From assembly GCA_020061965.1 (NCBI GenBank), contig JAGUXG010000122.1:1-5357 (forward strand): a stretch of DNA of 5,357 nt, given 5' to 3'. A program made the position numbers and the translations under genes. Shown one piece after another: positions 1-4,267 of this stretch. This stretch comes from a bacterium (lineage in GTDB: Bacteria; UBA9089; UBA9088; JAGUXG01). Under the pieces are notes generated by a model. That model did not search any database and was not told the origin of the DNA. It worked only from the letters and a program-made list of their open reading frames with translations. Position 1 is the first letter of the stretch; each line of letters starts with the position of its first letter.

Positions 1-1
1 T

Positions 2-91
2 CTTCATCTTTACAAAGAGGAATTATCCACCCTGCTTACTGAAAATTTCCAGATTATTGGCAAAAATTTTTCGCAAACCTGTGTTTCTTGA
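2..91 (+). CDS. Possible C-terminal end of an upstream gene (partial)
   Basis: The second frame is open from the left edge to a TGA at 89-91 and gives 29 residues, starting LHLYKEELSTLLTENF and ending in CVS. The composition is protein-like: an amphipathic stretch with KEEL and LLTENF. The other + frame examined closes at 40-42. The pattern 'H-x-Y-x-x-E-E-L-x-x-L-L-x-x-x-F' resembles the tail of class I SAM-dependent methyltransferases, but that is a loose impression from a few residues and should not be used as a function. The last eight codons overlap a roughly 31-nt element whose near copy lies in non-coding DNA at 4178-4210, so the apparent coding tail might be partly repeat DNA. No start codon or domain core is visible. 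Confidence 0.35.
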   Translation, partial: LHLYKEELSTLLTENFQIIGKNFSQTCVS

Positions 92-97
92 GTATAA
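67..97. repeat. Dispersed ~32-nt element, copy A
   Basis: This copy aligns with 4178-4210. The last 17 bases, GTGTTTCTTGAGTATAA, are identical (81-97 against 4194-4210). The preceding part, TTTTTCG-CAAACCT, differs by one substitution and two single-base gaps. Both copies have the same orientation and lie upstream of a + strand gene (flgB here, parA there), at different distances. Copy A overlaps the probable end of the preceding coding region. What the element does cannot be told from two copies. Confidence 0.75.
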
Positions 98-274
98 AAA
101 GAGATAATAGACAAAGATAGATTGACAACAATAATAATATGATGAAGATATGAAAAGGAGAAATCTACCTAATTATTGCTATAATTTTGAACTATAATAA
201 CCCTTTTTGTAAGGTTGGGAAAGTTCTGTCATGAATTTTTGCTAAGTCGCAAAAAAATATCTTAAAAAAATAGT

Positions 275-301
275 TAAGGAATTTTCTAAAAATGCCGATA
301 T
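275..301 (+). promoter_or_regulatory. Possible sigma-28 (FliA-like) promoter of the rod operon
   Basis: TAAGGAAT (275-282), 11 bases, then GCCGATAT (294-301). The enterobacterial FliA consensus is TAAAGTTT-N11-GCCGATAA. The -10 matches 7 of 8, the -35 matches 5 of 8, and the spacing is exact. Transcription would start near 307-309, only a few bases before the flgB ATG at 312, giving an almost leaderless message. That would agree with the lack of a ribosome binding site just before flgB. Caution: rod genes are usually not class-3 flagellar genes, and short matches in AT-rich DNA are easy to find. Two TATAAT hexamers further up (180-185, 193-198) are alternative -10 elements, but neither has a good -35 at the normal distance. 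Confidence 0.3.
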
Positions 302-311
302 ATATAATGAA

Positions 312-722
312 ATGTTCAAAGACTCTGTAGCGATAAAATCAATCGAGCTTATGAAGAGGGGGTTAGATACAGCGAACTTAAGGCACGAGGTCATCTCTAA
401 CAACATTGCCAATATAAATACTCCAGGCTTCAAGAGATCATCTGTCCTCTTCTCTGATGAGCTTTCTAAGGCATCTGGCAAGGGATTAGAGGCAAAGCTC
501 CTGCATCCAAAGCATATTCCCTTTGGTGGAAAGAGGGATGAAACACAACCAAAGGTTGTCATAGAAAACGATACAATATACAGAAACGACTTAAATAATG
601 TTGACCTGAACCAGGAGATGGCAGATTTAGAAAAGAACACATTATATTATAATGCCATAGCCGGAAGGATGGGCTCAGGGTTCAGGCTGCTCAACAGTGC
701 CATTCAAGGAGGTGGTAAATAA
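312..722 (+). CDS. flgB: Flagellar basal-body rod protein FlgB
   Basis: FlgB is a proximal rod subunit of the flagellar basal body. It is exported by the flagellar type III apparatus and stacks with FlgC, FlgF and FlgG in the periplasm. The 136 residues are a normal length. The N-terminal rod-family helix ends in the signature NNIANINTPGFKR (about residues 30-42). The C-terminal helix (about 93-132) carries NNVDLNQEMADLEKNTLYY, typical of FlgB. A disordered middle part holds HPKHIPFGG. The ATG at 312 gives the expected MFKDS start. No Shine-Dalgarno lies at the usual distance; the nearest AAGGA, at 276-280, is about 30 bases away. The gene is first in flgB-flgC-fliE, and its stop overlaps the flgC start by one base (TAATG). 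Confidence 0.97.
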   Translation: MFKDSVAIKSIELMKRGLDTANLRHEVISNNIANINTPGFKRSSVLFSDELSKASGKGLEAKLLHPKHIPFGGKRDETQPKVVIENDTIYRNDLNNVDLNQEMADLEKNTLYYNAIAGRMGSGFRLLNSAIQGGGK

Positions 723-1165
723 TGTTAGGAGATGCACTCTTTAAGGGTATGAATACATCAGCTTCTGGTATGTCAGCAGAGAAGCTGCGAATGGATACTA
801 TTGCCAATAATATTGCTAATATCAATACAACCAGAACTCAAGAGGGCGGCCCATACAAGAAGCAGATACCCATATTCACTCCAAGAAAGCCACAGCCAAC
901 CTATAATTTACCATTTATCACCGATAGATTTTCGGAGATAGGTGAGGGCGTCAGGGTATTGCGGATAGAGGAGGATAGTTCTGCACCAAGGCTTGAATAC
1001 CTTCCGGAACACCCGGATGCAAATAAAGATGGCTATGTTGCCTTTCCAAATATAAACTTAGCTACAGAGATGGTTGACTTAATAACCGCCTCTCGGGCTT
1101 ATGAAGCAAATGCCACAGCTATTAAAGCTGCCAAGCAGATGATGATGAAGGCACTGGAAATATAG
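722..1165 (+). CDS. flgC: Flagellar basal-body rod protein FlgC
   Basis: FlgC is the second proximal rod subunit of the flagellum, exported and assembled with FlgB. Its 147 residues are close to the family norm. Family marks in order are SASGMSAEKLRMDTIANNIANIN (about 13-35), TxxGGPYKKQ (about 37-48), GVRV (76-79), HPDANKDGYV with FPN (97-110), then the C-terminal EMVDLITASRAYEANATAIKAAKQM (116-140). A textbook ribosome binding site, AAGGAGGT at 706-713, lies eight bases before the ATG inside the end of flgB. Together with the one-base overlap this fixes the start and suggests coupled translation. I see no unusual residue or truncation. Confidence 0.98.
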   Translation: MLGDALFKGMNTSASGMSAEKLRMDTIANNIANINTTRTQEGGPYKKQIPIFTPRKPQPTYNLPFITDRFSEIGEGVRVLRIEEDSSAPRLEYLPEHPDANKDGYVAFPNINLATEMVDLITASRAYEANATAIKAAKQMMMKALEI

Positions 1166-1213
1166 ATGGAAATTCTCTAATTATTTGAATATACTTATGA
1201 GACAGGAGACAAT

Positions 1214-1513
1214 ATGGAAGGAATAGACTTATTTTCTTTGATGCCAAGACCACAAGTAACAACTAAAGCTCCATCTTTAGAGAAAAAGGAGGAAGGTACA
1301 TTTTATGAAATGATGCTCTCTGGGCTTTCCAAAACCAATGAACTTCAGAACAAAGCAGACCTCCTTTCACAACAACTTGTTACAGGCCAGATAGAGAATC
1401 TGCACGAGGCAATGATTGCTTTCAGGGAGGCAGAACTGGCTCTAAACTTTGTTATGGCAATTAGAAATAACCTCTTGCGGTCCTACCAAGAAGTCTTATC
1501 AATGGGCAGGTAA
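1214..1513 (+). CDS. fliE: Flagellar hook-basal body complex protein FliE
   Basis: FliE is the small adaptor that joins the MS ring (FliF) to the proximal rod and is an early substrate of flagellar export. The 99 residues are a typical length. The N-terminal third is variable. The C-terminal half has the family pattern: NLHEAMIAFREAELAL (62-77) and AIRNNLLRSYQEVLSMGR (82-99), matching the 'H-x-x-M-I-A ... R-N-x-L-x-x-x-Y-Q-E' signature. A ribosome binding site AGGAG (1204-1208) lies five bases before the ATG. The gene follows flgC after 48 bases and is probably co-transcribed. In many bacteria fliF comes next; here a tRNA gene begins 48 bases later, so the MS-ring and export genes must lie elsewhere. 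No hairpin terminator is visible after the stop. Confidence 0.95.
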   Translation: MEGIDLFSLMPRPQVTTKAPSLEKKEEGTFYEMMLSGLSKTNELQNKADLLSQQLVTGQIENLHEAMIAFREAELALNFVMAIRNNLLRSYQEVLSMGR

Positions 1514-1561
1514 TTCATTAACTATCTAATTTTGTATTTATAGATGGTGTAAATAAGCCCT

Positions 1562-1645
1562 GCCGAAGTGGCGTAATTGGTAGACGCACTGGACTCAAAA
1601 TCCAGCGAGGCTTGCCTCATGGGGGTTCGACTCCCCCCTTCGGCA
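1562..1645 (+). tRNA. tRNA-Leu(CAA)
   Basis: This 84-nt tRNA folds fully. The acceptor stem GCCGAAG/CTTCGGC is followed by discriminator A at 1645. The anticodon stem CTGGA/TCCAG encloses loop CTCAAAA with anticodon CAA at 1596-1598, reading UUG. The long class II variable arm (1606-1620, stem GAGG/CCTC) is expected of tRNA-Leu. The T arm is GGGGG-TTCGACT-CCCCC. CCA is not encoded. It is tail to tail with tRNA-Gly, with 19 bases between them. Its promoter is not obvious in the 48 bases after fliE; it may be read through from the rod operon or from a weak AT-rich promoter there (TTAACT 1518-1523, TATAGA 1539-1544, a short 15-bp spacer). Confidence 0.97.
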
Positions 1646-1664
1646 CAATTGGTAAGGAGTGAAG

Positions 1665-1736
1665 AGCGGCCGATGGGACTCGAACCCACGACGTCAAGCT
1701 TGGGAAGCTTGCATTCTACCACTAAATTACGGCCGC
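1665..1736 (-). tRNA. tRNA-Gly(CCC)
   Basis: On the minus strand this is a complete 72-nt tRNA. The acceptor stem GCGGCCG/CGGCCGC is followed by discriminator T. The D arm is weak (ATT/AAT) around AGTGGTAG. The anticodon stem CAAGC/GCTTG encloses loop TTCCCAA with anticodon CCC (plus-strand 1702-1704), reading GGG. The T arm is GTGGG-TTCGAGT-CCCAT. CCA is not encoded. This is the only minus-strand gene I can support in the window. It converges on tRNA-Leu and diverges from the gene at 1802. Confidence 0.97.
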
Positions 1737-1745
1737 CTATAGTAA

Positions 1746-1775
1746 ATTTTAACACCCTCTTTAGACTTTATGCAA
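1746..1775 (-). promoter_or_regulatory. Possible promoter of tRNA-Gly
   Basis: On the minus strand TTGCAT (plus positions 1770-1775) is followed after 18 bases by TAAAAT (1746-1751), a 5-of-6 match to the -10 consensus. The -35 matches only at TTG. Transcription would start around 1739, just before the tRNA 5' end at 1736. The position is sensible, but the evidence is only these two hexamers. Confidence 0.35.
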
Positions 1776-1801
1776 ATAAAAAATCAGTAATATCTTGAAA
1801 A

Positions 1802-2281
1802 ATGTGGCAGATAGAGCTTTGTGTTCAACTTAAAACCTATGATCTCTCTGCGCTTACAGCAAAGCAGACCTTCTGGGAGATGGGGTATAAAGAGCTTATC
1901 GATATCCTTAGGCAGGACTATTATCTCTTCAACCTCTCTTGCCAGACAAAAGAAGAGGCAGAGGATATAGTCAGAAACCTTGCCGAAAAGACACCTCTCT
2001 TTGTCAACCCAAATAAACATACATACTATATTAAAAATCGGAAATCTGAAATAGGAACTAGGAAATTTGAAGAGGTCTTGGTGTGGTATAGAGAGGAGGG
2101 AAGGAAAAAGGTGCTTTTGGATAGCTTGAAGTCCTTTGGGTATAGCGTAGAAGATCTACTTTGTGGAGTCCTATGGCAGATTACTGTTGCGGAGGACAAA
2201 GAAAGCAGGATTGTCCTTGTCCAAAAGATGGTCAAAGAACTTTTGATGAACCCTCATTCTGAGGATTATAAGATACTCTAA
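1802..2281 (+). CDS. Tandem PurS-like domain protein
   Basis: The 159 residues look like two copies of the roughly 75-80-aa PurS fold. Copy 1 (about 1-77) has a first strand IELCVQLK, the helix end MGY (27-29), a second strand YYLFNLSCQT, helix KEEAEDIVRNLAEK and the end NP...YYI (69-77). Copy 2 (about 90-159) repeats the order: VLVWYREEG, FGY (112-114), VLWQITVA, helix VLVQKMVKELL, then NPHSEDYKI (150-158), close to the usual PurS ending 'LLxNPxxEDY'. PurS is the small subunit of the PurLQS complex that makes formylglycinamidine ribonucleotide in purine synthesis. A PurS-dimer-like unit also forms the N-terminal domain of large PurL enzymes. No purL or purQ lies in this window; murB follows with a one-base overlap (TAATG). 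The ATG leads directly into the first strand, so the start is right despite no clear ribosome binding site. The domain call is from pattern, not from a search. Confidence 0.72.
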   Translation: MWQIELCVQLKTYDLSALTAKQTFWEMGYKELIDILRQDYYLFNLSCQTKEEAEDIVRNLAEKTPLFVNPNKHTYYIKNRKSEIGTRKFEEVLVWYREEGRKKVLLDSLKSFGYSVEDLLCGVLWQITVAEDKESRIVLVQKMVKELLMNPHSEDYKIL

Positions 2282-3126
2282 TGGAGATAAAAGAAAATAT
2301 CCTGCTTTCTATCTTTACATCTATAAAGATTGGAGGCCGAGCAAGATACTTTTGTGAGCCAGGAGATATTGGTGAGCTTCGAGAGGCATTGGTTTTTGCC
2401 AGGACAAAAAAACTTCCTATCTTTATCCTTGGTGGAGGAACAAATATTATCGTCAAAGACTCTGGCTATGCTGGATTAGTCATCAAGCTCTCTGGTGGTT
2501 TCAGAAATATTGAGAGGAGAGAGAATATTCTTTCTGCTGGAGGAGGAGCCCTTCTTTCAAGTCTTATCCAAACAGCTATATCCTTTGGGCTTTCTGGCCT
2601 GGAGAATCTCTCAGGCATTCCAGGAACAGTAGGTGGAGCGATTGTAGGAAATGCCGGCGCCTTCTCCTCACAAATATCAGACCATTTGACTGTTGTTAAT
2701 ATCCTTACAAAGGATGGAGAAGAGCAGGTGATAAAAGAGCCAAAATTTTTATACAGGAATAGCAACCTGCGAGATAAGATAATTCTCCAAGGAGACTTCT
2801 TCTTAAAACCCAATGTTAGTTGGAGGATGGAAGAGCAAAGGAAGCAGATATTAGAGAAAAGGTCTTTATCTCAACCTATAGGCAAGAAGACTGCTGGCTG
2901 TATCTTTAAGAATCCAGCAGGGATTAGTGCTGGAGAGCTTATTGAAAAAACAGGCCTTTCAGGATTCAGGGTAGGAGATGCCCGCATCTCGGAGAAACAC
3001 AAGAACTTTATTGAAAATATGGGCAATGCCAGGGCTGTGGATGTCTTCCAACTGATCAATATTATCAGGGAAAAGGTGTATGCTCTTCATAAGATCAATC
3101 TTACCGAAGAGGTCATCATAGTGTAG
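2281..3126 (+). CDS. murB: UDP-N-acetylenolpyruvoylglucosamine reductase MurB
   Basis: MurB is the cytoplasmic FAD enzyme that reduces UDP-GlcNAc-enolpyruvate with NADPH to UDP-MurNAc, the second committed step of peptidoglycan precursor synthesis. The 281 residues suit a type II (short) MurB. FAD-domain motifs are SIKIGGRARYF (14-24), ILGGGTNIIVKDSGYAG (49-65) and NLSGIPGTVGGAIVGNAGAF (109-128). The YR-x-S motif is at 158-161. The substrate domain has QPIGKKTAGCIFKNP (198-212), AGELIEKTGLSGFRVG (217-232), ISEKHKNFIEN (236-246) and a C-terminal LTEEV whose Glu277 is the likely catalytic glutamate. The residue aligned with the proton-donor serine of E. coli MurB (Ser229) is Cys207, a variant I believe also occurs in other MurBs. 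The start overlaps the previous stop by one base, and the glycosyltransferase begins two bases after the TAG. Confidence 0.96.
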   Translation: MEIKENILLSIFTSIKIGGRARYFCEPGDIGELREALVFARTKKLPIFILGGGTNIIVKDSGYAGLVIKLSGGFRNIERRENILSAGGGALLSSLIQTAISFGLSGLENLSGIPGTVGGAIVGNAGAFSSQISDHLTVVNILTKDGEEQVIKEPKFLYRNSNLRDKIILQGDFFLKPNVSWRMEEQRKQILEKRSLSQPIGKKTAGCIFKNPAGISAGELIEKTGLSGFRVGDARISEKHKNFIENMGNARAVDVFQLINIIREKVYALHKINLTEEVIIV

Positions 3127-3128
3127 GA

Positions 3129-3872
3129 ATGATCATATCCGCTATAATCATCACCTATAATGAAGAGAAGAATATAAGGGACTGCTTGGAGGGTCTCAAA
3201 TGGGCAGATGAAATTATCGTGGTTGACTCCGAAAGTCAGGATAAGACTGTCCAGATAGCAGAAGAGCTTGGGGCAAAGACATATTCTCAAAAATGGCAAG
3301 GGTATGGAAGACAGAAGAACTATGCTTTAAGCAAAGCGACTGGAGACTGGATTCTCTCCATTGACGCAGATGAACGGGTTACGCCAGAGTTAGCCAAAGA
3401 GATTCAAGAAAGACTTGTGAGCCCCTCCTTTTCTGGATATAAGATTGCGAGAAAGGCATATTTTTTAGATAGGTGGATAAAATATGGTGGTTGGTATCCA
3501 GGCTATGTCTTAAGACTCTTTCAGGCAGGTAAGGCAAGATTTGCTGAGAAAGAGGTGCACGAGTATGTTGAGCTAAGCAGCAAGGCAGGCTATCTAAAAA
3601 ACCCGCTGCTCCATCATACTGACGATACATTGGATCATTACCTTGATAAATTCTGCAAATATACAAGCCTGGCCTCCAAAGAGCTTTATGTCCATAGAAA
3701 AAGGGCTTCCTTCTTTGACCTATTCTTGCGACCCATACTCTTCTTTTTGAAGATGTATGTTGCCAAGCGTGGATTTTTAGACGGAATTCATGGCTTTATT
3801 CTGGCTGTCCTCTCTTCCTTCTATATCTTTGTCAAATATACTAAACTATGGGAGAAAGAGAAAGGAGTCTAA
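3129..3872 (+). CDS. Family 2 glycosyltransferase, WaaE/KdtX-like
   Basis: The 247-residue protein has a GT2 (GT-A fold) domain: strand SAIIITYNEEKNI (4-16), EIIVVDSESQDKT (28-40), YGRQKNYALSKATGDWILSIDADE (59-82) with the metal-binding D79-A-D81, and then GGWYPGYVLRLFQ (120-132) and KEVHEYVEL (141-149). This arrangement matches the WaaE/KdtX group, which adds a sugar (glucose in Klebsiella) to the inner core of lipopolysaccharide on the cytoplasmic face of the inner membrane. The C-terminal part (about 195-240) is basic and hydrophobic (FFDLFLRPILFFLKMY, GFILAVLSSFYIFVKY), consistent with membrane attachment. The exact sugar and acceptor cannot be read from the sequence. The ATG lies two bases after murB, so it is probably translated by coupling; GAAGAGG at 3106-3112 is a distant, weak ribosome binding site. 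Confidence 0.88.
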   Translation: MIISAIIITYNEEKNIRDCLEGLKWADEIIVVDSESQDKTVQIAEELGAKTYSQKWQGYGRQKNYALSKATGDWILSIDADERVTPELAKEIQERLVSPSFSGYKIARKAYFLDRWIKYGGWYPGYVLRLFQAGKARFAEKEVHEYVELSSKAGYLKNPLLHHTDDTLDHYLDKFCKYTSLASKELYVHRKRASFFDLFLRPILFFLKMYVAKRGFLDGIHGFILAVLSSFYIFVKYTKLWEKEKGV

Positions 3873-3940
3873 AATTTTATTTGCTAAAAAATGAGATTTA
3901 AAGTAAAGTATACAAGTAACAATTGAACAAATAGATTTAT

Positions 3941-4012
3941 GGCGCCATCGTCTAGGGGTTAGGACACTGGGCTCTCAATCCAGAAGCACGGGTTCGATTC
4001 CCGTTGGCGCTA
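3941..4012 (+). tRNA. tRNA-Glu(CTC)
   Basis: This is a complete 72-nt tRNA. The acceptor stem GGCGCCA/TGGCGCT has a first G-U pair, and the discriminator is A (4012). The D arm contains GTCTAGGGGTTAGGAC. The anticodon stem CTGGG/TCCAG encloses loop CTCTCAA with anticodon CTC (3974-3976), reading GAG. The T arm is ACGGG-TTCGATT-CCCGT. CCA is not encoded. It stands alone 68 bases after the glycosyltransferase. A possible promoter is TTGCTA (3881-3886), 17 bases, then TAAAGT (3904-3909), a fair but unproven match. No hairpin with a T run follows. Confidence 0.97.
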
Positions 4013-4070
4013 AAATAGCCACCAGCATTTAGCTTTTATTATACCGAGAAGAGATCAGGTCTAGCAAAAA

Positions 4071-4082
4071 TTTAAGCTTAAA
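4071..4082. repeat. 12-bp perfect palindrome
   Basis: TTTAAGCTTAAA is its own reverse complement. It lies 58 bases after tRNA-Glu and just before the larger inverted repeat. With no loop it would not make a good RNA hairpin. It could be a protein-binding site or chance in AT-rich DNA. Confidence 0.5.
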
Positions 4083-4090
4083 AAGGGTTC

Positions 4091-4167
4091 AAGTGGTCTA
4101 GGAGTTGAGTGAAAGCGAAATTATTAAATCCTTGAAAGACTGTCCCCCCTTGAATCCTAGACCACTT
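4091..4167. repeat. 13-bp perfect inverted repeat with 51-nt loop
   Basis: AAGTGGTCTAGGA (4091-4103) and TCCTAGACCACTT (4155-4167) are exact reverse complements. The 51 bases between them show no strong inner stem. A competing pairing also exists: GGGTTCAAG (4085-4093) with CTTGAATCC (4149-4157), nine pairs including one G-U. It uses part of both arms, so the two folds exclude each other. The nearest T run (4177-4182) starts nine bases after the stem, so this is not an ordinary intrinsic terminator. It may be a structured RNA, the ends of a small element, or part of the surrounding repeat family. Confidence 0.8.
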
Positions 4168-4177
4168 TATCACATAT

Positions 4178-4210
4178 TTTTTCGGTAAACCTCGTGTTTC
4201 TTGAGTATAA
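4178..4210. repeat. Dispersed ~32-nt element, copy B
   Basis: This is the second copy of the element at 67-97, reading TTTTTCGGTAAACCT then CGTGTTTCTTGAGTATAA. Relative to copy A it has two extra bases and one substitution. It lies directly before the heptad repeat and 57 bases before the parA ATG. It contains TATAA, which could serve in a -10 box. A TGTTTC half of the parS consensus is present, but not the palindrome. Confidence 0.75.
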
Positions 4211-4266
4211 CTGACGGCTGATGGTTGACTGCTATTTTCTGACTGCTGAACGCTGATTGCTATTTT
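4211..4266. repeat. Heptad tandem repeat, two 28-bp units, abutting parA start
   Basis: The 56 bases divide exactly into eight 7-mers: CTGACGG, CTGATGG, TTGACTG, CTATTTT, then CTGACTG, CTGAACG, CTGATTG, CTATTTT. There is a 7-bp period (CTGANNG-like) inside a 28-bp higher period ending each time in CTATTTT. Position 4267 is T and the parA ATG follows at 4268, so the repeat takes up the whole ribosome-binding region and leaves parA without a Shine-Dalgarno sequence. Confidence 0.85.
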
Positions 4267-4267
4267 T

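Larger units (their letters stand above)
4013..4267. other. Non-coding repeat-rich region before parA
   Basis: I find no credible gene on either strand in these 255 bases; the open minus-strand frame across 4078-4290 has no recognisable protein features and runs into parA. From left to right the region holds AT-rich DNA after tRNA-Glu, a 12-bp palindrome, a 13-bp inverted repeat, TTCAAGG-type words on both strands (4088-4093 on +, 4130-4136 and 4149-4154 on -), copy B of the dispersed element, and the heptad repeat. The promoter of parA must lie here or further upstream. TATAAC at 4206-4211, inside the dispersed element, is the best -10-like hexamer near parA but lacks a good -35. Confidence 0.7.

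Noticed and set aside
23..31. TTATCCACC, an 8-of-9 match to a DnaA box
   Set aside because: It is a single site, probably inside the end of a coding region, with no cluster of boxes, AT-rich unwinding element or dnaA/dnaN nearby. There is no basis for an origin.
59..74. GG...GC pair resembling a sigma-54 promoter ahead of the flagellar genes
   Set aside because: The GG and GC are separated by 12 bases, not 10, and the flanking consensus is poor.
122..127. Perfect TTGACA -35 hexamer upstream of flgB
   Set aside because: No acceptable -10 hexamer lies 16-18 bases downstream. The TATAAT sequences at 180 and 193 are too far away.
236..255. Hairpin TTTTTGC-taagtc-GCAAAAA before flgB
   Set aside because: Five of its seven pairs are A-T and no T run follows on either strand in the terminator position. 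It is probably chance in AT-rich DNA.
242..640. 132-codon open frame on the minus strand over flgB
   Set aside because: It lies antisense to a certain flgB and shows no family motif. It is a shadow of the coding strand.
1522..1798. Open frames on both strands across the tRNA pair (77 and 73 codons)
   Set aside because: They translate through two complete tRNA genes. The protein text is tRNA sequence read as codons.
4093..4109. Resemblance of GTCTAGGAGTTGAG to the D arm of tRNA-Glu just upstream (possible tRNA fragment)
   Set aside because: The match is about ten bases and is not continued into the anticodon or T arms, so a degraded tRNA copy is not supported.
4105..4186. Short + strand frame reading ELSESEIIKSLKD after an AGGAG-like sequence
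   Set aside because: Only about 27 codons with at best a TTG start, and it passes through the inverted repeat and the dispersed element. Too short and too repeat-bound to call a gene.
4195..4210. TGTTTC half-site in the dispersed element near parA as a possible parS
   Set aside because: Only about 10 of 16 bases match the parS palindrome and the second half lacks symmetry. It was not called a parS site.
4013..4267. CRISPR array or transposon
   Set aside because: The repeats are 7- and 28-bp back-to-back units without unique spacers. There is no transposase or target-site duplication.
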